NCBI GenBank assembly: GCA_021788095.1 | Contig: JAJYLB010000033.1 | Coordinates: 1-38,863 of the forward strand | Source: Acidobacteriota bacterium | GTDB taxonomy: Bacteria > Acidobacteriota > Terriglobia > Acidiferrales > UBA7541 | Direction of reading: 5' to 3' | DNA length: 38,863 nucleotides | Shown: positions 1 to 8,310 of the stretch, one piece after another | How positions within the stretch are numbered: position 1 is the first letter of the stretch | Layout of the letters: each line of letters starts with the position of its first letter | Notes under the pieces: generated by a model | What the model saw: the letters and a program-made list of their open reading frames with translations, nothing else | What the model was told of the DNA's origin: nothing | The model's database searches: none | Made by a program: the position numbers and the translations under genes

Positions 1-134
1 GCGAAAAGGTGCGAATTCCACAGCCCTGGCGCAAATTTCGTGCGTTGTCCGCAAACGACTTGCGCGAATCTATGAAAAATACAAACTGTGGAAATGCCAG
101 TTGCCACACAGACTCTTCAGCCTGTGTTCCCTTT

Positions 135-911
135 CTACTTTGGATTCGAGTGGGGGAGGCCGAGGCCGGGATCAGGGCGAGCGGCTTCGGCGGGCGCGGC
201 TGCTTCTTCACGGCAGCGCGAGGCCAAAGGCGAGCAGACCACTTTCACCACGCCGGTGGCGGCATCAGGCGCCGATTTTTGCGATGCCTTCATTTCGCGG
301 CGAATGCGGGCGAGATACGCGCGGGTCTCCGGGTAGGGCGGGACGCCGCCGTAAAGCGCCACGGCGCCTGGCCCGGCGTTATAAGCGGCGAGCGCCAGAT
401 TCACGTTGCCGAATTTGCCGAGCATCTCCTTCAGATATTTGGCGCCGGCCTGCACGTTTTCGGAGGGATCGAAGGGGTGGCGGACGGCCAGGCTGCGCGC
501 CGTGGCCGGCATAAGCTGCATGAGTCCGAGCGCGCCCTTGGGGGAAACGGCGCGCGGCTGGAAATTCGATTCGGTGCGAATCACGCTGGAAAGCAAGCTG
601 CGACTCAGCCCATTCGCGTTCGCGGCGCTCGTCACCACCGAAGAGTAAGGGCCTGGAGGAGGGCTCGGAACGCGCACGGCGGTGGGAAACACATCTTCCG
701 GCTCGACGCGGAGAACCGCCGAGGCGGGGAGGGTGGTTTCGCCGCCTTGGAGGTGGAGAATGACGACGGAGCCGCGGCGCTCGTAGCCGGTAATGTGGAG
801 GCGGCAGCCATTGCGCAAAACAGCCCAATCGGCGCGCGCGGCTGGCGCGCAGGCAGCGATCGCCGCCAGCAGCAAGACCAGCCGTGATCCGGCTTGCCAG
901 TGAAGTTTCAT
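135..911 (-). CDS. Exported lytic transglycosylase (SLT domain)
   Basis: This 258-residue protein should cleave peptidoglycan glycan strands in the periplasm. A signal peptide covers about residues 1-27, with a hydrophobic [10 protein letters not shown] core and an AARA cleavage site. A short beta-rich segment follows (about 28-75). The goose-lysozyme-like SLT domain runs from about residue 95, with catalytic Glu114 in the IRTESNF motif, then GLMQLMP and the [10 protein letters not shown] motif. The tail after about 215 is Ala/Pro-rich and poorly conserved. The start overlaps the stop of the upstream HAD gene by four bases (ATGA), so the two are very probably translationally coupled. Family membership is firm; the exact cellular role (wall turnover or recycling) is inferred. 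Confidence 0.92.
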   Translation of the reverse strand: MKLHWQAGSRLVLLLAAIAACAPAARADWAVLRNGCRLHITGYERRGSVVILHLQGGETTLPASAVLRVEPEDVFPTAVRVPSPPPGPYSSVVTSAANANGLSRSLLSSVIRTESNFQPRAVSPKGALGLMQLMPATARSLAVRHPFDPSENVQAGAKYLKEMLGKFGNVNLALAAYNAGPGAVALYGGVPPYPETRAYLARIRREMKASQKSAPDAATGVVKVVCSPLASRCREEAAAPAEAARPDPGLGLPHSNPK

Positions 912-1750
912 GATTCCCGGTCTGCGAAAACGTACCGCTCGATCGCGACGGCCACGCCACCGTCGTCATTGGATAGAGTAACCGGCCAGCCCAGCGTTTT
1001 CAACTCGGGCACGGCGTTGTCCATGACGACCGCTTGGCCGGCAAAGGCGAGCATGTCGCGATCGTTGAGGTTGTCGCCAATCGCGAGGATTTCCTCGCGG
1101 CCGACTCCCAGTCGCGCTGCCCAATCGCGCAAGGCGTTGCCTTTCGAGCACGTCCGCTCGATCACATCTACAATGGTGAAATCGCGTTGCTCGTATTCGG
1201 CCATGGCGACCGCGAAATCGCCTGCGAAGGGGAGTTCGCTGAGCTGCGCCACCAGCCGGCGCATCGGGGCAACCGGGCCGGTGTACATCACCTGGAGCGG
1301 GTCTTCCACCAGGCTGGCCTCGAGGGGACAGCTTTCCGCGAGATACGGCCGGTTTCGCTCGAAATACGAGCGGCGCATGGGATCGGCCCAGTCGATGCGT
1401 TCGTAAACGATCTGGCCCGGCCCTTTGCGATCGAAGACGACGGCGGCATGGGCGCGAAACGCCGTGGTGGCTTCGAGCACGCGCCGGGCCACCTCACGCG
1501 GCAGCAGGTGGCGCAGGAGCGTTTCGCCTCTTGGCGTCGTGATGAGAGCGCCGTTATTGGCGATGAGAGCGACTCGGGGATCGAGCTGTTCGGTGATGGG
1601 TTGGGCGAAAGCGAAGCGGCGGCCGGTAACGACGGCCACGTGGACTCCGCTGTCGATCGCTCGCGCGATGGCCTTGCGATTGACTGCGGGCACCTGCCAG
1701 CGGCTGTCGAGCAGCGTGCCGTCGAGATCCATGGCGATCAGGCGAATCAT
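908..1750 (-). CDS. Cof-type HAD-IIB family phosphatase
   Basis: The 280-residue protein is a haloacid-dehalogenase-superfamily phosphatase of the Cof/IIB group, whose members hydrolyse small phosphorylated metabolites. All four HAD motifs are visible: DLDGTLLD near the N-terminus, VTGRR about residue 40, the lysine in CSKGNAL near 205, and [10 protein letters not shown] near 230. The cap domain between motifs II and III is of type C2B. I chose the ATG at 1750 because it places [12 protein letters not shown] at the family's usual N-terminus; an ATG five codons upstream is also possible. The gene is first in a two-gene minus-strand unit with the lytic transglycosylase. The substrate cannot be read from sequence. 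Confidence 0.9.
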   Translation of the reverse strand: MIRLIAMDLDGTLLDSRWQVPAVNRKAIARAIDSGVHVAVVTGRRFAFAQPITEQLDPRVALIANNGALITTPRGETLLRHLLPREVARRVLEATTAFRAHAAVVFDRKGPGQIVYERIDWADPMRRSYFERNRPYLAESCPLEASLVEDPLQVMYTGPVAPMRRLVAQLSELPFAGDFAVAMAEYEQRDFTIVDVIERTCSKGNALRDWAARLGVGREEILAIGDNLNDRDMLAFAGQAVVMDNAVPELKTLGWPVTLSNDDGGVAVAIERYVFADRES

Positions 1751-1933
1751 CGCGCGGGCTCCCACCCGGCAGCAACTTCCGCTAGCGGCCGGACAGGGCC
1801 AGTTTCGCAGGTTTGCCGGCTTCCGCCAATGCGCGTTGCCGTGGGGGCACGCCGCAGCCTGCCCCTGCCACGAGGGATTCGCTTTGTGACCGGTCTCGAA
1901 ATGCTTGCCCTCGAAATGCTACATTCTTCCTCT

Positions 1934-3109
1934 ATGCACTCAACGTTGACCCACCTGGAATGCTCGCGCTGCAAGAAATCCTTTCCGTCCGGCCAGCTCG
2001 TGAATTTGTGCGCTTGCGGAGGACCGCTGCTCGCCCGCTACGATCTGTCGCGCGCGGCGAAAACGCTGTCGCTCGAGGCGCTCCGCGACCGGCCGCCAAC
2101 GATGTGGCGCTATGAGGAGCTGCTGCCGGCGGCCGGCGAGCCGGTGACCCTCGGCGAGGGCATGACCCCGCTCGTGCACGCGCAGCGGCTGGGGGCGCGG
2201 ATGGGGCTCGGCCGGCTCTACGTCAAGGACGAAGGGTTGAACCCGACGGGGTCCTTCAAGGCCCGCGGACTCTCGGCGGCCGTAACGCGCGCGAAGGAGT
2301 TGAACGCGAAGAAGCTGGCCACGCCCACGGCGGGGAATGCGGGCGGGGCGCTAGCCGCCTACGCGGCGCGCGCCGGGCTCGCCGCCATCGTGGTCATGCC
2401 GGCCGATACGCCCGAAGCGAATGAAATAGAATGCCGCGCGGCCGGGGCCGAAGTGGTCAAGCTCGACGGCCTCATCTCCGACTGTGGGCGCTACGTCGCC
2501 GAGCGCGGCCCTCGGGAGGGCTGGTACGAAGTCACCACGCTCAAGGAACCCTACCGCATCGAAGGGAAGAAAACGATGGGCTTCGAAGCCTGGGAGCAAC
2601 TGGGCGGGAAGCTGCCCGACGTTATCCTGTATCCGACGGGCGGCGGCGTGGGCATGATCGGAATGTGGAAGGCGTTCGCGGAGCTGGAAGCGTTGGGACT
2701 CTGCGGCGCGAAGCGGCCCCGCATGGTCACCGTGCAAGCCAGCGGCTGCGCGCCGGTCGTGCGCGCGTTCGACCAGGGTGCGGCCGCATCCGAGCCCTGG
2801 GAGAACGCCTCGACCATCGCTTCCGGTCTGCGCGTGCCGAAAGCCCTTGGCGATTTCCTCGTGCTTGCGGCCGTCCGGGAGAGCGGCGGAACGGCGGTGG
2901 CCGTGACGGACGCGGAAATCGTGGCCGAGGCGCGGGCGCTGGCTGCCGAGGAGGGGATTTTCGCCGCGCCGGAAGGCGCCGCAGGAATCGCGGCGGTGCG
3001 AAAACTGGCGGAGCGCGGCTGGATCGCGCGCGACGAAGTCGTCGTTGCCTATAACACCGGCTCCGGCTACAAATACCTGCCGAGCTGGCGCCAAGCCCTG
3101 GGGATGTAG
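1934..3109 (+). CDS. thrC: Threonine synthase
   Basis: This PLP enzyme converts O-phosphohomoserine to threonine. The 391-residue product starts with a cysteine-containing segment (CSRCKK, then CACGG) seen in many threonine synthases and likely a small zinc ribbon. The PLP lysine lies in NPTGSFKARG, followed by TAGNAGGALAAYAA and, later, the phosphate-binding glycine loop YPTGGGVGMIGMW. Length and motif order match the type with the N-terminal ribbon. Two in-frame ATGs (1901 and 1916) precede the chosen start. None has a Shine-Dalgarno sequence, while TACATT at 1920-1925 could be a -10 box giving a nearly leaderless mRNA. The reading frame is open far upstream, but that part lacks coding character. 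Confidence 0.93.
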   Translation: MHSTLTHLECSRCKKSFPSGQLVNLCACGGPLLARYDLSRAAKTLSLEALRDRPPTMWRYEELLPAAGEPVTLGEGMTPLVHAQRLGARMGLGRLYVKDEGLNPTGSFKARGLSAAVTRAKELNAKKLATPTAGNAGGALAAYAARAGLAAIVVMPADTPEANEIECRAAGAEVVKLDGLISDCGRYVAERGPREGWYEVTTLKEPYRIEGKKTMGFEAWEQLGGKLPDVILYPTGGGVGMIGMWKAFAELEALGLCGAKRPRMVTVQASGCAPVVRAFDQGAAASEPWENASTIASGLRVPKALGDFLVLAAVRESGGTAVAVTDAEIVAEARALAAEEGIFAAPEGAAGIAAVRKLAERGWIARDEVVVAYNTGSGYKYLPSWRQALGM

Positions 3110-3138
3110 CGGGATGCCGGAAAAGGTCTTTTACCCCC

Positions 3139-3216
3139 GTCATCCTGAGCGCAGCGAAGGATCCCGACCCCAGCTTTCGCGGAATTGACGGGATGCTTCG
3201 CTTCGCTCAGCATGAC
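3139..3216. repeat. 27-bp imperfect inverted repeat, intergenic repeat copy 1
   Basis: Left arm 3139-3165 and right arm 3190-3216 are inverted copies matching at 24 of 27 positions (core CTGAGCG..GCGAAG). The element sits between thrC and the alanyl-tRNA editing gene and could fold as a long hairpin at the end of the thrC transcript. The right part recurs near 27597 and a degraded form near 20779, including the downstream CCTTTTGCA...TCCTG. I infer a REP/BIME-like family. Confidence 0.75.
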
Positions 3217-3251
3217 ATTCTTGCCTTTTGCACTATCCTGGCAGAAACGCG

Positions 3252-4445
3252 ATGACCGAACGGCTCTACTACACCGATTCCTTCCTTCGAGAATTCGATG
3301 CGCGGGTGCTTTCCTGCGCCCAGCGGCCCGATGGCCGCTTCGAGGTCGTGCTCGACCGCACCGCGTTCTATCCCACTTCCGGCGGGCAGCCGCACGATCT
3401 CGGCCGGCTGGGCGAAGCCGGCATCACGGAGGTTTACGACCGGGAAGCGGATGGGGAGATCGTACACATCGTGGACGGGCCGCTACCCGCGGGCCCGGTG
3501 CTCGGCACAATCGATTGGGAGCGGCGGCTGGACCATATCCAGCAGCACACGGGCCAGCACCTACTTTCGGCGGCCTTCCTCAAACTATTCCACTTTCCCA
3601 CCGTCTCCTTCCATCTCGGGCGCGAAATCTCGACCATCGATCTCGACGCGCCGAGCGTGGTGCCGCGACACATGGCGGAAGCCGAACGGCTGGCGAATCA
3701 GGCCGTCTGCGACGATCGGCTGATTCGCGTGAGCTTTCGCGAAAGGGAAGAGGTGGAGAAGCGGGACGTGCGGAAGCTCGTCGCGCGCGAAGGCACCCTT
3801 CGCCTGGTTGAGATTGAGGGGTTCGACGCGCAGCCATGCGGCGGCACGCACGCCGCGCGTACGGGGCAGGTTGGCTTGATCCTACTCCGGAAGGTCGAGC
3901 GGCAGAAAGGCTTTTGGCGCGTGGAATTTGTTTGCGGAGCGCGGGCGGTGGCGGCGGCGCGCGGAGACTGGGAGGCTCTCGGCGCCGCAGCGCGAGGGAT
4001 CGGTTGCGGCATGGCCGAAGTTCCAGCCATGGTGGCCAAAATGCTGGAGGAGCGGAAGAGCGCGCACCGCGACCGCAGCTGGCTGGCGGGGCGATTGGCG
4101 GAACTGGAAGCGGCGGCGCTGCTTGCTCGAATCGGGCCAGCCGAGGGCGGAGGGACGATCATCCATGCGTTTGACGACGGCGACGCCGGCTTCCTGCGCC
4201 AAGTGGCGGCGCGGCTTGCAGCGCAGGCGGGAGTGCGCGCGGCGATTGCCAGCCGGAGCGCGCGCCAATTCGTCTTCGCGCGCGCGAAGGACGTGGCCGG
4301 AGACATGAATCTCGCGCTACGCGACGTGCTCGCGCCCGCAGGCGGGAAAGGCGGCGGATCGGCGGAATTCGCGCAGGGCACTGCGCCCGATGCGGCGAAT
4401 GTGGACGATTTGCTGCGGCGAGCGCGGGAGCGGCTCGATCGTTAG
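3252..4445 (+). CDS. Free-standing alanyl-tRNA editing protein (AlaX-L type)
   Basis: The 397-residue protein resembles the editing half of alanyl-tRNA synthetase and should hydrolyse mischarged Ser- or Gly-tRNA(Ala) in trans. The N-terminal barrel contains FYPTSGGQPHD, the editing domain carries the zinc-ligand motif HTGQH near residue 105, and the second ligand pair CGGTH lies near residue 197. A coiled region leads into a C-terminal DHHA1 domain ending with GGKGGGSAEFAQG. No catalytic aminoacylation domain is present. The ATG at 3252 begins MTERLYYTDS, the usual start for this family; the ATG at 3228 lies inside repeat-associated sequence. The gene stands alone between two intergenic repeats. 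Confidence 0.9.
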   Translation: MTERLYYTDSFLREFDARVLSCAQRPDGRFEVVLDRTAFYPTSGGQPHDLGRLGEAGITEVYDREADGEIVHIVDGPLPAGPVLGTIDWERRLDHIQQHTGQHLLSAAFLKLFHFPTVSFHLGREISTIDLDAPSVVPRHMAEAERLANQAVCDDRLIRVSFREREEVEKRDVRKLVAREGTLRLVEIEGFDAQPCGGTHAARTGQVGLILLRKVERQKGFWRVEFVCGARAVAAARGDWEALGAAARGIGCGMAEVPAMVAKMLEERKSAHRDRSWLAGRLAELEAAALLARIGPAEGGGTIIHAFDDGDAGFLRQVAARLAAQAGVRAAIASRSARQFVFARAKDVAGDMNLALRDVLAPAGGKGGGSAEFAQGTAPDAANVDDLLRRARERLDR

Positions 4446-4448
4446 AAT

Positions 4449-4571
4449 CTATTTCAAAACCTGCGTCCTTGGAGGGCACGTCCCGAAGGTTCGGGATTAG
4501 CCGTGCCGTAAGAGTGGCCAAGAACCAGGGCTTTAGCCCCTGAAGGGACCCGGCGGAAGGTTTTGAAATAG
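4449..4571. repeat. 123-bp MITE-like element with 14-bp perfect terminal inverted repeats
   Basis: CTATTTCAAAACCT at 4449-4462 is repeated exactly inverted at 4558-4571. The interior has no coding sequence but contains a short palindrome (CCCGAAGGTTCGGG, 4482-4495) and the self-complementary AGGGGCTTTAGCCCC-like stretch near 4529-4540. Small size, perfect ends and a structured interior resemble a miniature transposable element or an extended REP-type unit. It begins four bases after a stop codon. No target-site duplication is obvious. Confidence 0.65.
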
Positions 4572-4676
4572 CTTTTGGACGCCGCGGGGGTCAGGCAATC
4601 GGGTGGCGGCTCCCCACCCGTGACTTCGACGGGTGGGACACCCGTGTTGCGCGATCGCGTGGAAGGGGAGGGCGGG

Positions 4677-6371
4677 ATGAGGGCGAAAGGGAATCGGATC
4701 GCGGTGGTAGTTACGGCCGCATTTCTTGCGCTGCTCGCAGGCTGCGCCAAACCGGCCGGGACCCGGTTCGAGATATCGTTTCCGGCCTCGGCGCATGCGC
4801 AGCCGATTACCGGGCGAGTGTTCGTCGCGATTTCACGCACGGCGACACCCGAGCCGCGGCTTCAAATCGGCTCGTGGACGCTGCGCACGCCTTTCTTTGG
4901 CGCCGATATCAGCCAGTTGCAGCCGGGCCAAGCGGCGGCGATCGATAGCGCGACGCCTGGCTATCCCCTGGAGAGCCTCAAGGAGATTCCCGCCGGCGAT
5001 TACTACGTTCAGGCGCTCGCAAACGTCTATACCGAATGCCACCGGTCGGATGGGCACACGATCTGGGTGCATATGGACCATTGGGAAGGCCAGCAGTTCA
5101 ATCGCTCGCCAGGGAACCTGTACAGCGGCGTCCGGAAAGTGCATCTGGATCCCAAAGCCGGCTACGACGTCAAGCTGTCGCTCGACCAGATGATTCCGCC
5201 GGTCGAGGCGCCGGCAGACACCGACTGGGTGAAACACATCAAGATTCAGAGCGCGCTGCTATCGAAATTCTGGGGTCAGCCCATCTACCTGGGCGCCACG
5301 GTGCTATTGCCGGAGGGGTACGCCTCGCACCCGCACGTAGACTATCCCGTGCTTTACGAGCAAGGTCACTTCTCCCTGCGCCCGCCGTTTGGCTTCTCCC
5401 CGGCGCCGCCCACTTCGGCCGAAGTTCAGCGGGCAGGCCGCTTCGCGCCGTTTCTCGAGCGAGGCTACGAATTCTACAAAAGCTGGATTTCAGCCCATTT
5501 CCCGCGCTTGATCGTCGTCACGTTCCAACATCCCACTCCGTACTTCGACGATTCCTACGCCGTGAACTCCGTAAATAACGGGCCGTACGGGGATGCCATT
5601 CTCGACGAACTCGTTCCGTATCTCGAAACGCATTTCCGCATCCTTCGCCAGCCGTACGCCCGCGTGCTTTCCGGGGGGTCAACCGGCGGGTGGGAATCGC
5701 TGGCGCTCGAAGTCTTCCATCCCCAGTTCTTCGGCGGCACGTGGACCTTTTATCCCGATCCCGTGGATTTCCGGCACTACCAGATGGTGAATATCTACTC
5801 CGATCCGAACGCCTTCACCGTGCCCGGGTTCCAGTGGCAGATTCCCGAACGCCCGCTCGAGCGCACGCCCGAGGGCCAGGTGCTGGTCACCGAGCGGCAG
5901 ATGAGCCAAATGGAATCGGTTCTCGGCTCGCACGGGCGATCCGGGCAGCAACTGGAAATCTGGAATGCGGCGTACGGCCCTGTGGGCGCGGACGGGTATC
6001 CGGAATATCTGTGGAACATGCACACGGGTGCTATCGACCAGAGTGTCGCCCGGTACATGCGCGATCGCGGCTACGACCTCAGCGACTACCTCAAAACGCA
6101 CTGGGCGGAATACGGAAAGGACTGGACGGGGAAAATCCACGTCTGGGTGGGAGACATGGACAGCTATTACCTGAATTTGGCCGTCTACGATCTCCAGAAC
6201 GTTCTGGATCAGATGAAGGACCCGCCCGCCAACGCCTACTTCGATTACGGCCGGCCGGAAAAGGCACACGGCTGGCAGCCAATGACCAACGCCGATCTGC
6301 TGCGGATGATGGCGGATTTCGTTACCCAGCACGCCCCTCGCGGCGCGAACACCCGCGCGTGGAAGTACTGA
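4677..6371 (+). CDS. Lipoprotein esterase-family protein (alpha/beta hydrolase)
   Basis: This 564-residue protein is predicted to be a membrane-anchored esterase-like hydrolase. The N-terminus is a lipoprotein signal peptide with lipobox LLAGC near residue 22. An N-terminal beta-rich domain covers about 30-180. The C-terminal part resembles the esterase D / putative esterase family, with a GxSxG nucleophile elbow (GGSTGGW, Ser335) and a YDLQNVL..YFDYGRPEKAHGWQ segment that may supply the catalytic histidine. I chose the ATG at 4677 because it is preceded by a GGAGGG-type ribosome site and gives the signal peptide; upstream in-frame sequence does not look coding. The substrate is unknown. No operon partner. 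Confidence 0.82.
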   Translation: MRAKGNRIAVVVTAAFLALLAGCAKPAGTRFEISFPASAHAQPITGRVFVAISRTATPEPRLQIGSWTLRTPFFGADISQLQPGQAAAIDSATPGYPLESLKEIPAGDYYVQALANVYTECHRSDGHTIWVHMDHWEGQQFNRSPGNLYSGVRKVHLDPKAGYDVKLSLDQMIPPVEAPADTDWVKHIKIQSALLSKFWGQPIYLGATVLLPEGYASHPHVDYPVLYEQGHFSLRPPFGFSPAPPTSAEVQRAGRFAPFLERGYEFYKSWISAHFPRLIVVTFQHPTPYFDDSYAVNSVNNGPYGDAILDELVPYLETHFRILRQPYARVLSGGSTGGWESLALEVFHPQFFGGTWTFYPDPVDFRHYQMVNIYSDPNAFTVPGFQWQIPERPLERTPEGQVLVTERQMSQMESVLGSHGRSGQQLEIWNAAYGPVGADGYPEYLWNMHTGAIDQSVARYMRDRGYDLSDYLKTHWAEYGKDWTGKIHVWVGDMDSYYLNLAVYDLQNVLDQMKDPPANAYFDYGRPEKAHGWQPMTNADLLRMMADFVTQHAPRGANTRAWKY

Positions 6372-6495
6372 TCGAGCGCGTGTGGCGGACACCCTGCGAG
6401 GTTGACCCTTGTCTTCTTTAATTGGAAAAATCAATTCATGGGCAAATGATTCGGCGTGGTCTTAGGGGGACCCGGCGGCGGCGCGGAGTCCTCAC

Positions 6496-7590
6496 CTACG
6501 GCCGCGCTTCGTAAACGATGTTGAACGGCGTCTGGGTGGCGCGGCGGAAACGCTGGAAGCCCGCCTCCGTCACGACCCGGGAAATTCGTGGCTCGCCTGC
6601 CACCGCGCCCAGGCAGAGACCGACCTCTTGTGCCCGCGAGGCCGGCGTGCAAATCATGGTGGATGCCGCGAAGAACATGCGGCCGATGGGGTTAAGGTTC
6701 TTTTCCAGTTGGTCGTGGGCAAAAGGCTCGACAATCATCCAGGCGCCGTCGGGCGTGAGCATTTCGCGAACGTGACTGGCCGCTCCGACCGGATCACCCA
6801 TATCGTGCAGGCAGTCAAAGAAGGTGACAAAATCGTACGCCGCGCCGTGGAAATCTTTGGCCGTCGCCACCTCGAACTTCGCGTTCGTCACGCCCCCGCG
6901 CGCTGCCGCCCTTCGCGCCCAGCCAATCGACGGCCCATGGTAATCAAAGCCCACGAATTGAGAGTTCGGATAGCCTCGCGCCATCAGAATCGTGGAGGCG
7001 CCGTGTCCGCACCCCACGTCAGCCACGCGCGCGCCCGCCCTGAGTTTCGCGTCCACTCCGTCGAGCGCCGGAATCCACGCGGACACAAGGTTGGCGGCAT
7101 AGTTCGGCCGGAAGAACCGCTCCGTGCCTTCGAACAGCGCGGCGTCGTGCTCGTCCCAGCCGACTCCTTCGCTGGTGCGGAAAGCTTCCAGGATCTTCGG
7201 CTCATCCTTCATGAGCGCGCTGATGATCTGGAATGCCCCCGGCATATAAGCCGGGCTGTCTTCCAGAGCCAGCGCGAAGGCTTGCTCGTCCGGCAGGATA
7301 AAAGACCGGGTCGCCGCGTCATAGGTGATGAATCCCCCGGCCGCCTGGGCCGAGAGCCATTCGCGGACGTAGCGCTCGTCAGTATTGGTCTTTTTTGCCA
7401 GCTGGGCCGAAGTCATCGCCCCGCTCCCGGCCATCGCCTTGTAGAGGCCCAATTTCTCACCGATCAGCACCAGCGCGGCATTCATCGCCGCGCCTAACTC
7501 TCCCACCATTTGTCCCATGAACCGCTCGAGTTTTTCAGGATTGACCTTCAAATCAGGTGTGCTTTGCTTCGATGCGGCTTGACCTTCCAT
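6496..7590 (-). CDS. Class I SAM-dependent methyltransferase with N-terminal winged helix
   Basis: The 364-residue protein has two parts. Residues about 30-110 form a winged-helix dimerisation segment (EKLGLYKAMAG...TSAQLAKKTNTDERYVREWL). The C-terminal half is a Rossmann-fold methyltransferase with SAM motif I VADVGCGHGASTILMA near residue 190, an acidic residue in FVGFDYHG, and FFDCLHDMGDP as post-motif. This is the arrangement of small-molecule O- or N-methyltransferases and of the Rv2258c-like family. The start is supported by a G-rich ribosome site a few bases upstream. The gene stands alone; no substrate can be proposed. Confidence 0.88.
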   Translation of the reverse strand: MEGQAASKQSTPDLKVNPEKLERFMGQMVGELGAAMNAALVLIGEKLGLYKAMAGSGAMTSAQLAKKTNTDERYVREWLSAQAAGGFITYDAATRSFILPDEQAFALALEDSPAYMPGAFQIISALMKDEPKILEAFRTSEGVGWDEHDAALFEGTERFFRPNYAANLVSAWIPALDGVDAKLRAGARVADVGCGHGASTILMARGYPNSQFVGFDYHGPSIGWARRAAARGGVTNAKFEVATAKDFHGAAYDFVTFFDCLHDMGDPVGAASHVREMLTPDGAWMIVEPFAHDQLEKNLNPIGRMFFAASTMICTPASRAQEVGLCLGAVAGEPRISRVVTEAGFQRFRRATQTPFNIVYEARP

Positions 7591-8079
7591 GATGCACCCC
7601 CATTGGAGCGAAATTGCCGCCCTCGGCTCATCCGGGATTTCCTGGGTTGGCCGCCGATTTAGTCACCTATACGCTCCTCGGATGGGCGGTGTCAACCGGA
7701 ATTTCCGTTATGAGCTGGAATCTCCTTTTTGGCTTCCGGCAGACAGCAGCGTGCACCCCAACCGGCTCGTTCGCAGGCGCAATTGCGCGCTCCAAGAGCC
7801 GGCGTGCCGTCTGGGAGGCAGCTGTGCGGCTTCGGGATGGAGTCAACCGGCACTTTGACCCGTTTCCCATGTGATTTCTCGGATAGCTCGCTCTCCTCCC
7901 GCTGGCTCCCACAAGTTTCTCGTGCCGGTCTCCGACTCTAGCCCGCGGGCAACGCCTGGCTCGTGGATCGTGCGGCCGACGCCATGACCCAAACGCGCGG
8001 GGATGAACCGGTTTGTCCGGGACCCGGGCTATCCGCGGCTCGAATCGCTTCAGCACGAAGTTCGCATCCCGGCCGTGGA
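7591..8079. other. Stretch without recognisable gene left of the IS110 element
   Basis: About 490 bases lie between the methyltransferase start and the left flank of the IS110 element. Both strands contain open frames, but none has family resemblance, a plausible ribosome site or consistent coding character. GTCAACCGG occurs twice (near 7689 and 7839). It may be decayed sequence or the regulatory region of the methyltransferase. I can support nothing more specific. Confidence 0.4.
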
Positions 8080-8095
8080 CCACGATACCCCCTGT

Positions 8096-8136
8096 ACCTT
8101 TTCAAGGAGCTGCTGGATGTAGTAAGCCAGTGGCGA
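8096..8136 (-). repeat. Left inverted flank of IS110 element
   Basis: Read on the minus strand, this begins TCGCCACTGGCTTACTACAT and corresponds to TCGCCGCTGGCTTACTCCAT at 9554 on the plus strand. About three quarters of roughly 40 positions match. Translated in the shared frame, the minus strand reads SPLAYYIQQLLEKV and the right copy SPLAYSIQHVLDK. Several differences fall at third codon positions. Confidence 0.65.
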
Positions 8137-8300
8137 CTCGGCCGCCCGCCAGGAGCACCAATTGCCCCCTGTGCCTGTCGAGCACCTGGGGGGACGCGCG
8201 CCCTGGCGCGGTGGTCCGTGGGGAAAATCCGGTGGGGAGTGCGCGCCTGCAGTTGAACGCCAGTACAGGGGATGATGTTCCACGCGGCGGGCCGAGGGAG
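8137..8300 (+). ncRNA. Candidate IS110 bridge RNA region
   Basis: This non-coding left end directly precedes the transposase. It contains a strong hairpin at 8165-8193 (CCCCC pairing with GGGGG, internal GTGC/GCAC, loop CTGTCGA) and a second at 8197-8210 (CGCGCC/GGCGCG arms). In characterised IS110-group elements the left end encodes a bridge RNA of about 150-200 nt with guide loops for target and donor DNA. Position and length fit. The RNA itself, its ends and its loops are inferred, not shown. Confidence 0.4.
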
Positions 8301-8310
8301 AGGAGACCAC

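Noticed and set aside
1034..1933. N-terminal extension of the threonine synthase frame
   Set aside because: It overlaps the HAD gene on the other strand and lacks coding character; the enzyme begins at 1934.
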